64,000 nt of DNA from an uncultured Pelagibacteraceae bacterium. GTDB lineage: Bacteria > Pseudomonadota > Alphaproteobacteria > Pelagibacterales > Pelagibacteraceae. The notes beneath the pieces were generated by a model. That model was not told where the DNA came from. It saw nothing but the letters and a program-made list of their open reading frames with translations, and made no database searches. Every line of letters starts with the position of its first letter. Positions within the stretch are counted from its first letter, which is position 1. Positions 35,196 through 44,508 of this stretch are shown here, one piece after another. The DNA lies in assembly GCA_902554995.1 (NCBI GenBank), contig CACDQT010000001.1, forward strand, positions 1-64,000, given 5' to 3'. A program made the translations under genes and the position numbers.

Positions 35196-36740
35196 ATGAG
35201 TGCAGAAGCAATGAAAGTGTCATCTGTATTAGATACTTCTCATTTAAAGGTTAAATTTCCGTTCAAAGCAAAATATGGAAACTACATTAATGGAAAATTT
35301 GTAGAACCAAAATCAGGCAAATATTTTGATAATGTAAGCCCGATCTCAAATGAGAAAATCTGTTCAGTTGCACGATCAGACGAAAAAGACGTAGAAGCAG
35401 CATTAGATGCAGCTCACGCAGCCTTCCCAGAGTGGGGAAAAACAGACATCACAACAAGATCAAACATATTATATAAGATTGCTGATGTTTTAGAAAAAAA
35501 TCTAAACTTACTCGCAACAGCTGAATGTTTAGATAATGGAAAGCCAATAAGAGAATGTATGGCAGCAGATTTACCTTTGGTTGTTGATCATTGGAGATAT
35601 TTTGCTGGTGTAATAAGAGCAGAAGAGGGATCAATTGCAGAAATTAGCAATTCTCAATACTCTTACAACATACCTGAACCTTTAGGAGTAGTTGGTCAAA
35701 TAGTTCCTTGGAACTTCCCATTACTTATGGCTACATGGAAACTAGCACCAGCTCTTGCAGCAGGTAACTGTTCAGTTTTAAAACCAGCCGAGCAAACGCC
35801 AGCATCGATAATGGTGATGATGGAACTTATTGGGGATTTATTACCTCCAGGAGTTGTCAACATTGTTAGTGGTTTTGGATTAGAGGCAGGTAAACCTTTA
35901 GCATCATCAAAAAGAGTTGCTAAAGTTGCATTTACTGGTGAAACAACAACAGGAAGATTGATAATGCAGTATGCTGCACAAAACATAATTCCAATTACTT
36001 TGGAATTAGGTGGAAAATCTCCAAACATTTTCTTTGAGGATATCATGGATAAAGATGATGATTTCTTCGATAAATGTATTGAAGGTTTCGTTATGTTCAA
36101 TCTTAACCAAGGTGAGGTTTGTACTTGTCCGAGTAGAGCTTTAGTTCAAGAGTCAATCTATGATAAATTCATGGAAAGAGCTATAGCTAGAACAAAAGCT
36201 GTTGTTCAAGACAACCCTTTAAAAATGGAAACTATGATTGGAGCACAGGCTTCCGTAGAACAAATGGAGAAGATTAAATCTTATCTTGATCTAGGGAAAA
36301 AAGAAGGTGCGAAAGTCCTAACAGGAGGAAGTGTTGCAAAACTTAACAGTGGATTAGAAAAAGGTAATTACATTCAACCAACTGTTTTTGAAGCAAAAAA
36401 TGATATGAGGATATCTCAAGAAGAAATCTTCGGACCTGTTGTGTCTGTAATTAAATTTAAAGATGAAGCAGAGGCATTAAAAATTGCCAATGATACTCTT
36501 TATGGTTTAGGAGCAGCTGTTTGGACTAGAAATGGTAATATTGCTTATAGAATGGGTAGAGCAATACAAGCAGGGATAGTATGGACTAATTGTTATCATG
36601 CATACCCAGCTCACTCACCATTTGGTGGATACAAACAATCTGGAGTTGGCAGAGAAACTCACAAAATGATGCTTAATCATTACAGACAGAATAAGAATCT
36701 ACATGTTTCTTACGCTGAGAAAAAATTAGGCTTCTTTTAA
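35196..36740 (+). CDS. NAD-dependent aldehyde dehydrogenase, ExaC/AldB-like
   Basis: This ALDH oxidises short aldehydes to acids. The 514 residues show [12 protein letters not shown] near the N-terminus, the cofactor-binding [13 protein letters not shown] (~165-178), the Glu of [10 protein letters not shown] (~270) and the catalytic Cys in [11 protein letters not shown] (~305-312). The pattern with paired cysteines and the downstream DUF779 gene is typical of the ExaC/acetaldehyde-type group involved in alcohol oxidation. A strong AGAGGAGA site precedes the ATG. Gene-level substrate is not certain. Confidence 0.88.
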   Translation: MSAEAMKVSSVLDTSHLKVKFPFKAKYGNYINGKFVEPKSGKYFDNVSPISNEKICSVARSDEKDVEAALDAAHAAFPEWGKTDITTRSNILYKIADVLEKNLNLLATAECLDNGKPIRECMAADLPLVVDHWRYFAGVIRAEEGSIAEISNSQYSYNIPEPLGVVGQIVPWNFPLLMATWKLAPALAAGNCSVLKPAEQTPASIMVMMELIGDLLPPGVVNIVSGFGLEAGKPLASSKRVAKVAFTGETTTGRLIMQYAAQNIIPITLELGGKSPNIFFEDIMDKDDDFFDKCIEGFVMFNLNQGEVCTCPSRALVQESIYDKFMERAIARTKAVVQDNPLKMETMIGAQASVEQMEKIKSYLDLGKKEGAKVLTGGSVAKLNSGLEKGNYIQPTVFEAKNDMRISQEEIFGPVVSVIKFKDEAEALKIANDTLYGLGAAVWTRNGNIAYRMGRAIQAGIVWTNCYHAYPAHSPFGGYKQSGVGRETHKMMLNHYRQNKNLHVSYAEKKLGFF

Positions 36741-36754
36741 TCAAATAATATATA

Positions 36755-36783
36755 CTGGTCCATGATTCGATATCATGGGCCAG
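36755..36783 (+). other. Strong stem-loop between the aldehyde dehydrogenase and DUF779 genes
   Basis: Bases 36755-36766 (CTGGTCCATGAT) and 36772-36783 (ATCATGGGCCAG) pair over 12 positions with one G-U pair and a 5-base loop TCGAT. It is not followed by a T tract, so it is not a normal intrinsic terminator. It ends ten bases before the ATG at 36793, close enough to affect ribosome loading or to protect an mRNA end. Confidence 0.7.
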
Positions 36784-36792
36784 AGAAAAAAT

Positions 36793-37146
36793 ATGAAAGT
36801 ATCTGCAACAAATTCGGCACTTAGTTTATTATCTGAACTTAAAGAAAAATATGGTGAAAAGTTAATGTTTCATCAATCAGGTGGATGTTGTGATGGGAGT
36901 GCACCTATGTGTTTCCAAGAAGGTGAATTTCCATTGGGAGATAACGATATTAAACTTGGCGAAATAGGTGGAGTTCCATTTTATATGAATGGTGATCAAT
37001 ATGAAAAATGGAAACATACTGATCTTACGATAGATGCTGTAAAAGGAATTGGTGGAATGTTTTCATTAGATAACGGAACTGGAAGAAGATTTTTAACTAA
37101 ATCTGAAATATGCCTCGTAGTGGATAACGATAATCCAAATCATTAA
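36793..37146 (+). CDS. DUF779-family protein (aldehyde-dehydrogenase partner)
   Basis: DUF779 proteins are small cysteine-containing proteins usually encoded next to an aldehyde dehydrogenase; their job is unknown. I place the start at the ATG at 36793 (MKVSATNSAL), giving 117 residues; an ATG 18 bases upstream lies within the strong hairpin and is less likely. The family core is visible: MFHQSGGCCDGSAPMCF (~28-44, three cysteines), GGVPFYMNGDQYEKWKHT, and a C-terminal GRRFLTKSEIC. The Cys cluster suggests metal binding. It follows the ExaC-like gene by 52 bases and probably works with it. Confidence 0.88.
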   Translation: MKVSATNSALSLLSELKEKYGEKLMFHQSGGCCDGSAPMCFQEGEFPLGDNDIKLGEIGGVPFYMNGDQYEKWKHTDLTIDAVKGIGGMFSLDNGTGRRFLTKSEICLVVDNDNPNH

Positions 37147-37158
37147 ATTTATTTAACA

Positions 37159-37629
37159 ATGCCGATTTTTTTAAGTTCACAAAAAATTGTGAAGGATTGG
37201 ATTGATTATAACAATCATATGAATGTTTCTTATTATCTTTTGATCTTTGATAAATATGGGGCTGATATATTAAATGACACCTTTAAAATGGGTGAGTATT
37301 CTGCAAGGACTACCGGAAAAAGTACGATGATTGTTGAGTCTCATATTACATATAATCAAGAACTAAAGATGAATGATGAGGTAGATGTAAATTTAGTTTT
37401 TTTTGATCACGATAAAAAAAGGTTGCAATACAAAATGGAAATGATCCATAAGCAAAAGCAATATTTAGCATCTACGATTGAAGTCCTTGCATTATATGTT
37501 GATTTAAATACTCGAAAAGTCTCAGAATTCGAAGGAGATAAATTAGAAATTATGGATAATTATATTAAAAATAATATAAAAAAGTTTGATAATACTAATC
37601 TTAAGTTTTCTTCTAAATTGAAAAAGTAA
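37159..37629 (+). CDS. Hot-dog-fold acyl-CoA thioesterase
   Basis: The 156-residue protein is a 4HBT-type thioesterase. It shows the catalytic-region motif WIDYNNHMNVSYYLLIFDKYG (~13-33; in part DYNNHMNVSYY), with the Asp-Tyr-Asn-Asn-His-Met signature of the YbgC/FadM-like group, and later HITYNQELKMNDEVDV. It resembles thioesterases linked with carnitine or acyl-CoA metabolism. It follows the DUF779 gene by 12 bases and is probably in the same transcript, which ends in the palindromic terminator downstream. Substrate unknown. Confidence 0.85.
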   Translation: MPIFLSSQKIVKDWIDYNNHMNVSYYLLIFDKYGADILNDTFKMGEYSARTTGKSTMIVESHITYNQELKMNDEVDVNLVFFDHDKKRLQYKMEMIHKQKQYLASTIEVLALYVDLNTRKVSEFEGDKLEIMDNYIKNNIKKFDNTNLKFSSKLKK

Positions 37630-37635
37630 ATAAAT

Positions 37636-37663
37636 TTACTTCCAGCCCGCGCACTGGAAGTAA
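37636..37663. terminator. Bidirectional terminator between convergent thioesterase and GYD genes
   Basis: TTACTTCCAG (37636-37645) and CTGGAAGTAA (37654-37663) form a perfect 10-base stem with loop CCCGCGCA. Both sides are AT-rich; the minus-strand side continues into ATTTATTTACTTTTT. It lies between the two stop codons. Confidence 0.7.
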
Positions 37664-37671
37664 TAATCTAT

Positions 37672-37998
37672 TTATTGTCCTGGCGCTTTGTATGCACCTG
37701 ACGCAACTTCACTTGCTTTAACAGTAGCTTTATTAAAATCAATAGCTTCTAACATTGTTAAATTTTTAACTGCACCTGATGCTTCTACTACAAGTTTTAC
37801 TGCCGCAAAGTCCTCAAACGTTGTAAGTTCATTTACAACTATAAAGTCATATGGACCTCTAACTATATCCATACTATGCATTGTTCCACCCATAGCTTTT
37901 GTTAATTGTTCAACTACTGCTTTTCTATCACTTTTAGGATCTTTTAAAAAACCTTGAAAAGCTTTTTCAGTGTAGTTTCCCATTATATATGCTTTCAT
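37672..37998 (-). CDS. GYD-domain protein
   Basis: GYD proteins are small ferredoxin-like-fold proteins of unknown function, named for a Gly-Tyr-Asp motif; here the equivalent is RGPYDFIVVNE (~47-57, GPYD). The 108 residues start MKAYIMGNYTEKAFQGF, with KAVVEQLTKAMGGTMHSMD, and lack membrane segments or signal. A strong AAAGGGG precedes the ATG. It is monocistronic, upstream of the sugar ABC cluster in orientation but separated by promoter-like sequence. Confidence 0.85.
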   Translation of the reverse strand: MKAYIMGNYTEKAFQGFLKDPKSDRKAVVEQLTKAMGGTMHSMDIVRGPYDFIVVNELTTFEDFAAVKLVVEASGAVKNLTMLEAIDFNKATVKASEVASGAYKAPGQ

Positions 37999-38066
37999 AT
38001 GTTACCCCTTTCTTTATTTAAAAAATATTACAGCAAAATTTATGTCTGTAGAAGTGGTATATTTGT

Positions 38067-38864
38067 CTAATTATTTTCTATTCGGTCCATTTCTTTAAGT
38101 TCGACTTCTAACTTATCTAATTCCTCACCACCTGCCATCATGCTTAAAAGTTTTTCTCTAGATATATCTTTTTTTTGAAATGTCCCCATACTTTTTCCTC
38201 GATTTAAAACTGTAAAACTATTTCCAACAGGATAAGCATGATGAACGTTGTGTGTTATTAAAATTACAGCTAAACCTTGTGATGCTGCTTTAACAATATA
38301 TTTCAGGACCATTGAAGCTTGATGTACACCTAATGCTGATGTTGGTTCATCTAATACCAAAACTTTTGCCCCAAAATAAATTGCTCTAGAAATAGCCAGA
38401 CATTGTCTTTCACCTCCAGACATCGTACCGACGGCTTGTGATGGGTCTCTCACATCAATACCTATTTGTCCCATTCTTTCTGCAGCTATAGTGTTTGCTT
38501 TTTCAATATCAAAAGTTTTGAAAAAAGGTAAACCTTTTTGTGGCTCTCTGCCCATAAAAAAATTTCTAGTTACACTCATAAGGGAAACTAATGCTAAATC
38601 TTGATAAACAGTACCTATCCCAATATCCAAAGCATCTCGTGGTGAGTCAAAAACTATTTTTTGATCTTCAAAAATAATTTCACCTTCATCAGGCTTATGA
38701 ACGCCTGCTAAAGTTTTTATCAAAGTAGATTTTCCAGCTCCATTGTCACCAAGTAAGCACATTATTTCGCCTTTTTTAAGTTTCATGGTGACGTCTTTTA
38801 AAGCAATTACTTTACCAAAAAATTTACTTATATTATTGAATTGAACTAAATAATCAGACATCAC
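38067..38864 (-). CDS. Sugar/polyol ABC transporter ATP-binding protein (FrcA-like)
   Basis: This is the energising subunit of a CUT2-type sugar importer. Unlike RbsA/XylG it has a single ABC domain (265 residues), as in the fructose/inositol-type FrcA group. Motifs are Walker [15 protein letters not shown] (~37-50), the signature [16 protein letters not shown] (~147) and Walker [13 protein letters not shown] (~168-179). The ATG overlaps the permease stop by four bases. Third gene of the binding protein-permease-ATPase order; adjacency to iol genes suggests a polyol such as myo-inositol. Confidence 0.92.
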   Translation of the reverse strand: MMSDYLVQFNNISKFFGKVIALKDVTMKLKKGEIMCLLGDNGAGKSTLIKTLAGVHKPDEGEIIFEDQKIVFDSPRDALDIGIGTVYQDLALVSLMSVTRNFFMGREPQKGLPFFKTFDIEKANTIAAERMGQIGIDVRDPSQAVGTMSGGERQCLAISRAIYFGAKVLVLDEPTSALGVHQASMVLKYIVKAASQGLAVILITHNVHHAYPVGNSFTVLNRGKSMGTFQKKDISREKLLSMMAGGEELDKLEVELKEMDRIENN

Positions 38865-39988
38865 TTAGTCTCCGTAACTTTTTTTCTAATATAATTATTG
38901 AATACTACTGCAATTAACATCATTGCGCCTAAAAAAACCTTAAACCAATCAGTATCCACATCTGTATAAAAAATTCCCATTGATACAGTGCCAAAAATAA
39001 TAGCACCCAATGCTGCTCCGATGGCAGAGCCATAACCTCCAGTCAAAAGACAACCGCCAACCACGGCAGCCGCTATTGCTTCCAATTCTTTTAAAGTTCC
39101 CCTCATAGTATCTGCAGAACCTGCATCTAAAACTTGAATACAAGCAAATATTGTCGATGCTACAGCTGTTCCAATAAATAGACTTATTTTTACTCTTCCA
39201 ACAGGTACACCAACATTTGTAGCACCAACTTTATCTCCACCTGATGCAAATATCCAATTTCCATATCTAGTTTTCATAAGTATCCAAGTTGCAAATAATG
39301 TAAGAGCAATAAACCATATTACTGATGGTGGAATACCTGTAGCTAATGGTGTACCGTCAGTTCTCAGTGCAATTAATTTCATCGATCCTAGCCATGTGAA
39401 TAACCATTGAAAAGTATCTGTTGCAAACAACCAAGCGATTGGATCATCCTCTATTAAAACTCTTAACCCTGGTACTTGAGTTCTTCCTGTAATTAATCTC
39501 GTAATAGCCAAAGTTGCCCCTCTTAAAATGAACAACATTGCAAGGGTTACTATGAAGGATGGAAGACCAGTTTTTACTACCATTATACCATTGAAATAAC
39601 CAATTAGTACTGCCATAGCAAAAGCAAAAATAATACTCGTCCATAAAGGCCAGCCCCAATAAATTGCAGGTATAGCGATACAGATTCCTGCAAAACCAAT
39701 CATTGATCCAATTGATAAATCAAACTCTCCACCGATCATTAACATTGCAGCAGCAATAGCAATAATTCCTAAATTAGCTGAAACATCTAAAAAATTTAAT
39801 GTCCCATAAGCGCTAAACATTCCAGTGTCACCAGCAACTATTCCAAAAAAAATAAAAACTAAAATTGAGCCACCCAAAGCACCAAGCTCTGGTCTGTTTA
39901 ATAAAACTCTAAGAGGTGAAATTTTTTTAAGTCTTTCATCTTGTCCACTATCTTTTTTAGATTGAATACTCTCTGATTTTACAGACAT
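38861..39988 (-). CDS. Sugar/polyol ABC transporter permease (FrcC-like)
   Basis: The 375-residue CUT2-family permease has a charged N-terminal tail and about ten membrane segments, including [20 protein letters not shown] (~70-89), the family stretch [15 protein letters not shown], the motif [18 protein letters not shown] (~144-161), and the C-terminal [19 protein letters not shown] (~300-318). It forms the channel homodimer with the ATPase encoded next. A strong terminator separates it from the binding-protein gene, so its transcript level should be lower. Confidence 0.92.
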   Translation of the reverse strand: MSVKSESIQSKKDSGQDERLKKISPLRVLLNRPELGALGGSILVFIFFGIVAGDTGMFSAYGTLNFLDVSANLGIIAIAAAMLMIGGEFDLSIGSMIGFAGICIAIPAIYWGWPLWTSIIFAFAMAVLIGYFNGIMVVKTGLPSFIVTLAMLFILRGATLAITRLITGRTQVPGLRVLIEDDPIAWLFATDTFQWLFTWLGSMKLIALRTDGTPLATGIPPSVIWFIALTLFATWILMKTRYGNWIFASGGDKVGATNVGVPVGRVKISLFIGTAVASTIFACIQVLDAGSADTMRGTLKELEAIAAAVVGGCLLTGGYGSAIGAALGAIIFGTVSMGIFYTDVDTDWFKVFLGAMMLIAVVFNNYIRKKVTETK

Positions 39989-40012
39989 ATAAAATTATAA
40001 TTTAAAGATGAT

Positions 40013-40048
40013 TAAAAAAAAGGCCTGACTAACATTAGTCAGGCCTTT
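40013..40048 (-). terminator. Intrinsic terminator between binding-protein and permease genes
   Basis: AAAGGCCTGACTAA (40019-40032) and TTAGTCAGGCCTTT (40035-40048) form a perfect GC-containing stem with a very small loop. On the minus strand it is followed by a run of eight T. Placed after the binding-protein gene and before its permease, it should reduce but not abolish readthrough. Confidence 0.88.
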
Positions 40049-40059
40049 AATTCATATTT

Positions 40060-40983
40060 TTATCTATAACCTTGAGCTGCCCATTTAATTACTTTAGACG
40101 CATTGTCAGGAGTTACAAACCCAGGTCCAGTCATTACTACACCTGCTGGCATTGTTCCCCATCTCATATATTGTCCAAAGATAGCTATTGGTAAATATCC
40201 TTGTAGATATTGCTGTTGGTCAATTAAAAACTCTACTTTTCCTGCAGCAGCAGCTTTTAACATATTTGGAGACATATCAAATGTTCCTAATCTTACAGAA
40301 CCAACTTTTCCAGCTGACTCAAGTGCTTTCAATGCTGCTTCACCAGACAATCCAGCACCTAAAGTTAGAATAGTGTCATAGCCACCACCTAATTTTGCAG
40401 CAACAGCTTTTTGAATTTCTGTTGGGTCATTTGAAGTACCTAAAATATCAACAGATCCACCAAAACCTTTTTTGAAACCAGCACATCTTCTATCAAGTGC
40501 AACGTTTCCTACCTCATGGTTAACACATAATGCTTTTTTTCCACCAGCGGCTTTCATTTTTTGTCCACCACCTACACCTGCTTCAAACTCAGTTTGTCCA
40601 ACGTGTGCACTAATTCCTAAAGATGCATAATCATCAGATCCAGAGTTCATTGATATTACAGGAATACCAGCAGCAATCGCAGCTTTAACTGATTTTCCTA
40701 AAGCAGCAGCATCTGGTAATGTTATCACAATACCTTTCGGTTTTTGTGATACAGCATTATCAATTAATTTTGCCATTTCTACCATGTCGAAAGTAGCTGG
40801 TGCTGTGTATTTGCAAGACACTCCCATGTCTTTACATCCAGCATCAACTCCATTTTTAGCAACTGACCAGAAAGGATCATTTGCTTGACCATGAGAAACC
40901 ACAATTATATCTACCGCTAAAGCAGATACAGACATCATTGCCCATGCAGCTAAAGCTAATATATAGTTTTTTATTGTTTTCAT
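40060..40983 (-). CDS. Sugar/polyol ABC transporter substrate-binding protein (FrcB-like)
   Basis: The 307-residue periplasmic protein has a signal peptide (MKTIKNYILALAAWAMMSVSALA) followed by a class B type I binding fold (IIVVSHGQANDPFWSVAKNG, GIVITLPDAAALGKSVKAAI, then VISMNSGSDDY). It has cysteine pairs near residues 51/57 and 146/162 that could form disulfides. The fold binds aldoses or polyols; with iolG/iolE next door, myo-inositol is a reasonable guess but unproven. AGAGGAAA lies upstream of the ATG. First gene of the operon and followed by a terminator, so likely the most abundant product. Confidence 0.92.
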   Translation of the reverse strand: MKTIKNYILALAAWAMMSVSALAVDIIVVSHGQANDPFWSVAKNGVDAGCKDMGVSCKYTAPATFDMVEMAKLIDNAVSQKPKGIVITLPDAAALGKSVKAAIAAGIPVISMNSGSDDYASLGISAHVGQTEFEAGVGGGQKMKAAGGKKALCVNHEVGNVALDRRCAGFKKGFGGSVDILGTSNDPTEIQKAVAAKLGGGYDTILTLGAGLSGEAALKALESAGKVGSVRLGTFDMSPNMLKAAAAGKVEFLIDQQQYLQGYLPIAIFGQYMRWGTMPAGVVMTGPGFVTPDNASKVIKWAAQGYR

Positions 40984-41084
40984 TATTTTCCTCTAATTAA
41001 AGTTAACTTTTAAAAATAAAATCTAATCAAAATATTATTTGGTTGTAAAGCAGACAGGTTGCATTCTACTTATGGTTGATTCAA

Positions 41085-42086
41085 TTAAAGATTAAGTTTT
41101 TCAAACTTTTTTGATTGTAAAGATTTTTGAGCTGCATTCGCAATTATCAGAGCTTTTCTTCCCTCTTCAAATCCTGCAAGAGGTTGAATTTTCTTTCTTA
41201 TAAATTTTGCAAAATCCTTTAGTTGATTTTTATAAGCATCTTTATACCTCTCAATAAAAAAATTAAGCAAAGGAGATTTGTTCGAAGTTGATTGTGCAGA
41301 ATATAAAGATGTCTCGTTTTGTCTTTTATTTTCTGAAATTAACATACCTTTTGATCCAAATAATTCTATTCTTTGATCATAACCGAAACTACAATGTCTG
41401 GAATTAGTTATTATGCACTGAACACCAGCTTTAGATCTAATTATGGTAGATGCTAATTCAAAATCTTTTATTTTATCAAATCTTTTGTCTGATATGTTGC
41501 TACCAGAAGCTATTATTTTCGCAGGCTCATCATTACCAAGGTAGAATCTAACAAGATCAAAGTCATGGATCATCATATCTCTAAAAATACCACCAGATTC
41601 TTTTAGATATTTCATAGTTGGTGGGGCAGGATCACGACTAGTGATAATAATTTTTTCTAATTTACCTATTTTTCCACTTAGTAATTGTTTTCTTAAATTA
41701 TTGTGTGTGGGGTCATATCGTCTATTAAAACCTAATTGTATTTTTGGATTTAATCTTTTAATTTTTTTTTTGCAGGACTCAATTTTCTTAATACTTAAAT
41801 CTAGTGGTTTTTCACAAAAGATAATTTTTTTATTCTTAACACCATCTAAAATAAATTTAATATGTGTTGATGTTGTTGAGGCAATAAAAATAGCTTTTAT
41901 ATCTTTATCTTTATAAGCCAAAGATGGATTGTTTATAGCTTTTGTTTTTAATGTTTTTGAATACTTTTTAGATAATTTTTGTTCAATGTCATAAATATAT
42001 TTTAGATTAAAATCTTTACTACGCATTAAATTTTTTCCATGCATAATACCAATTCTACCAAGTCCAAATAAAGCTATATCAATCAT
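41085..42086 (-). CDS. iolG: Inositol 2-dehydrogenase (Gfo/Idh/MocA family)
   Basis: IolG oxidises myo-inositol to 2-keto-myo-inositol with NAD. The 333 residues start with a Rossmann fold (IALFGLGRIGIMHGKNL), then FCEKPLD (~90-96, with the catalytic Lys) and the signature ITSRDPAPPTMKYLKESGGI (~149-168) followed by RDMMIHDFDLVRFYLG (Asp and His of the active site). That block is the usual IolG pattern. It is upstream of the sugar ABC genes on the same strand and divergent from iolE by 44 bases. Confidence 0.87.
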   Translation of the reverse strand: MIDIALFGLGRIGIMHGKNLMRSKDFNLKYIYDIEQKLSKKYSKTLKTKAINNPSLAYKDKDIKAIFIASTTSTHIKFILDGVKNKKIIFCEKPLDLSIKKIESCKKKIKRLNPKIQLGFNRRYDPTHNNLRKQLLSGKIGKLEKIIITSRDPAPPTMKYLKESGGIFRDMMIHDFDLVRFYLGNDEPAKIIASGSNISDKRFDKIKDFELASTIIRSKAGVQCIITNSRHCSFGYDQRIELFGSKGMLISENKRQNETSLYSAQSTSNKSPLLNFFIERYKDAYKNQLKDFAKFIRKKIQPLAGFEEGRKALIIANAAQKSLQSKKFEKLNL

Positions 42087-42130
42087 TTAAAATTTGTATT
42101 AAAATAATAACTTAACTAAAAAAATTTCTT

Positions 42131-43033
42131 ATGTCAGTAAAATTAGGAGTTGCACCCATTGCATGGAGTAATGATGACATGCCTGAGTTAGGTGGTGACA
42201 CCTCATTAGAACAATGTTTAAAAGAAGCCAATGAAGCAGGCTATATAGGCATAGAGTCTGGCGGAAAATTTCCAAAGAAATCTTCGGAATTAATTCCAAA
42301 ATTAGATCAATTTAATCTTAAACTTTGCTCAGGATGGTATGGTGCTAATCTAAGAAAAAATTCTGTTGAGGAAGAAAAAAAATCCATTCAAGAACAACTA
42401 GATTTATTTAAAGATTGTGATGCACCTTGTATAGTTTTTGCGGAAGTTTCTGGTTCTATTCAAGGAGATCCTAATAGAAAATTATCAACTCGGCCTCAAA
42501 TGGAAAGGGACGAATGGCAGAAGTTTTGTGAAAAAATTTCTGAACTAGGAAAATATTTAGAGGATGAAGGAATGCCTTTGGCATATCATCATCATATGGG
42601 AACAGTAATTGAAACTCAAAAAGATACTGAAAGACTTATAGAAAATACTCATGAAAGTGTAAAATTAACATTAGATACAGGACACATGTTATTTGCAAAA
42701 GGGGACTCAAAATACATATTACAAAATTATCATGAAAGAATTTTGCACGTCCATTGTAAAGATATAAGAAAACAAGTTCTTGAAAAATCTTTAAAAGAGG
42801 ATTTAAGTTTTAGAGGTGCTTTTTTAGAGGGTGCGTTTACAGTACCAGGAGATGGTTGTATTGATTATCAACCTTTATTTAATGTATTAAAAAATAATAA
42901 TTATTCAGGATGGTTGGTGGTTGAGGCAGAGCAGGATCCGGCAAAAGCAAATCCGTTAGAATATGCGAAAATTGGTTATAATTATCTTACAGATACATTG
43001 AAAAAATCTGAAATTGAAATTTATAAAAATTGA
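42131..43033 (+). CDS. iolE: Myo-inosose-2 dehydratase
   Basis: IolE dehydrates 2-keto-myo-inositol, the second step of inositol catabolism. The 300-residue TIM-barrel protein shows GVAPIAWSNDDMPELGGDT (~6-24), the metal/active-site stretch AYHHHMGTVIET (~148-159), LTLDTGHMLFA (~180) and HCKDIR (~210-216), then GDGCIDYQPLF and WLVVEAEQDP. All are usual IolE landmarks. It is divergent from iolG and converges on the pilin-like gene with the stops adjacent. Confidence 0.92.
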   Translation: MSVKLGVAPIAWSNDDMPELGGDTSLEQCLKEANEAGYIGIESGGKFPKKSSELIPKLDQFNLKLCSGWYGANLRKNSVEEEKKSIQEQLDLFKDCDAPCIVFAEVSGSIQGDPNRKLSTRPQMERDEWQKFCEKISELGKYLEDEGMPLAYHHHMGTVIETQKDTERLIENTHESVKLTLDTGHMLFAKGDSKYILQNYHERILHVHCKDIRKQVLEKSLKEDLSFRGAFLEGAFTVPGDGCIDYQPLFNVLKNNNYSGWLVVEAEQDPAKANPLEYAKIGYNYLTDTLKKSEIEIYKN

Positions 43034-43534
43034 TTATCTATAGAGTGAAGTTAGTTCATTATTTCCAGCAGCAACACATGGAGATTTAAAACAAGTACCA
43101 ACAACCCATTCAGATCCAGGATCAGGTAAAAAATTTGATGACATCACAAATATAACACCCATCTCAACTGATTGCCCCGCCTTACCTTCTGCTTTAATTC
43201 TAGGATCAGGATCAGTTTTTACTTTAGTATCCTCTGAAAAAGGATTCTCTATATTAAGATTTTTGTTTATATAATTCACAACTTTGGATGAGAACCACTC
43301 GCCATTACACGGATCACCCCAAACAGTCAATTTACCTTCATCATTATTCCCGCAATTATTTATTTCTCCATTGATAAAATCGACTACTTTCTTATGATTT
43401 TCTTTGACTAAGTTAGCTTTTGCTTCAACTGCGGGCCTTGTACTTGCGGTCCAAATCAACATCCCAACCACATATACTAATGATAACAATACTAATGCTT
43501 CTAATAGTCCAAAATTTTTGAAATTTATTTGCAT
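43034..43534 (-). CDS. Pilin-like membrane-anchored protein, unknown function
   Basis: I do not recognise a named family. The 166 residues have a short basic start and then NFGLLEALVLLSLVYVVGML, a hydrophobic helix with a Glu five residues after Asn, as in type IV pilins (F-x-x-x-E), then an amphipathic helix (AKANLVKENHKKVVDFINGE) and a soluble domain with two cysteine pairs (CGNNDEGK...DPC and GTCFKSPC). The usual Gly at the prepilin cleavage site is replaced by Asn. It is the last gene of the ALDH-aldolase-dehydrogenase operon, two bases after the dehydrogenase stop. A minor pseudopilin or a simple anchored protein are both possible. Confidence 0.5.
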   Translation of the reverse strand: MQINFKNFGLLEALVLLSLVYVVGMLIWTASTRPAVEAKANLVKENHKKVVDFINGEINNCGNNDEGKLTVWGDPCNGEWFSSKVVNYINKNLNIENPFSEDTKVKTDPDPRIKAEGKAGQSVEMGVIFVMSSNFLPDPGSEWVVGTCFKSPCVAAGNNELTSLYR

Positions 43535-43536
43535 AA

Positions 43537-44502
43537 TTAAAGTTTAATAATTTTTGATTTGTCTAATTTTTTTTCAAAAAAATCAATTATATTTTGTATT
43601 GTTTCTTTTCCCATTCTTATCATGCATTCCTCAGTAAATGCAGCGGTATGAGGACTTAAAAAAACTTTATTGTTTTTTAGCAGAGGATTATCCTCTTTAG
43701 GTGGTTCTGTTTCAAAAACATCTAAACCTGCACCAAATATAAGACTTTCATTTAATGCTTTATCTAAGTCATTCTCATTAATCATTCCACCTCTTGCAGC
43801 ATTAATAATTATACAATTTTTCCTCATTGTTTTAAGTAAGTCATAATTAATAATATTTTTCGTTTTTTCATTAAGAGGTATATGTAAAGAAACGGCATCC
43901 ATTGATTTTACTGCTTCTGTGAGATCTTCAACTTTTTTTCCACCCAATTCCTCAATAATATCTTTTGAAACAAATGGATCATAAACAAAAACATTCATTT
44001 CAAATCCTTTGCATCTTCTAATTAAAGATTGACCAATTCTACCAAATCCAGCAATTAAAATATTTTTTTTCCAAAGTTCAATTGTTTTTGGAAGTTTGTT
44101 TCTATTAGAAAAATTTCCTGTTTTAACAGCCTCATCATACATGTTTTTTCTCTTTGATATATTGAGCAACATAAACATAACATGTTCTGCCACCGCAACA
44201 GCATTTGCTGTAGCCGTAATTGCCAAGGTGATATTTTTTTCTTTAGAAGACTTGAGATCAATATTGTCGTACCCAACGCCATGGCGAGATATAATCTTAA
44301 GTTTTTTTGACATATTGATTAATTCGCTAGATAAATTTGCTGTTCTAATTGATAGACCATCACACTCCAAAATTTTTTGTTTAATATCTTTGTCATCTAT
44401 ATTTTCAATAATCTCATAATCATAATTTGGGTTATTCTTTATGAGATCTATCCCCGCTTTATGAATAGGTTGAATTATCAAAATTTTTTTTTTATCTGAC
44501 AC
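43537..44502 (-). CDS. D-isomer-specific 2-hydroxyacid dehydrogenase
   Basis: The 321-residue NAD(P) enzyme belongs to the SerA/GhrB family, which interconverts 2-hydroxy and 2-keto acids. It has the catalytic Arg in NAARGGMINE (~232-241), the Rossmann GFGRIGQSLIRRCKGF (~148-163), Glu in DVFETEPP (~262) and His in LSPHTAAF (~283-290). It is third in the minus operon after the ALDH and HpcH/HpaI aldolase genes, suggesting it handles a 2-keto/2-hydroxy acid made there. It lacks the ACT domain of biosynthetic SerA. Confidence 0.9.
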   Translation of the reverse strand: MSDKKKILIIQPIHKAGIDLIKNNPNYDYEIIENIDDKDIKQKILECDGLSIRTANLSSELINMSKKLKIISRHGVGYDNIDLKSSKEKNITLAITATANAVAVAEHVMFMLLNISKRKNMYDEAVKTGNFSNRNKLPKTIELWKKNILIAGFGRIGQSLIRRCKGFEMNVFVYDPFVSKDIIEELGGKKVEDLTEAVKSMDAVSLHIPLNEKTKNIINYDLLKTMRKNCIIINAARGGMINENDLDKALNESLIFGAGLDVFETEPPKEDNPLLKNNKVFLSPHTAAFTEECMIRMGKETIQNIIDFFEKKLDKSKIIKL

Positions 44503-44508
44503 TTAAAT

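Noticed and set aside
39444-39659. Alternative-frame ORFs inside the ABC permease
   Set aside because: Aromatic-rich, antifamily composition and fully nested in a well-identified permease gene.
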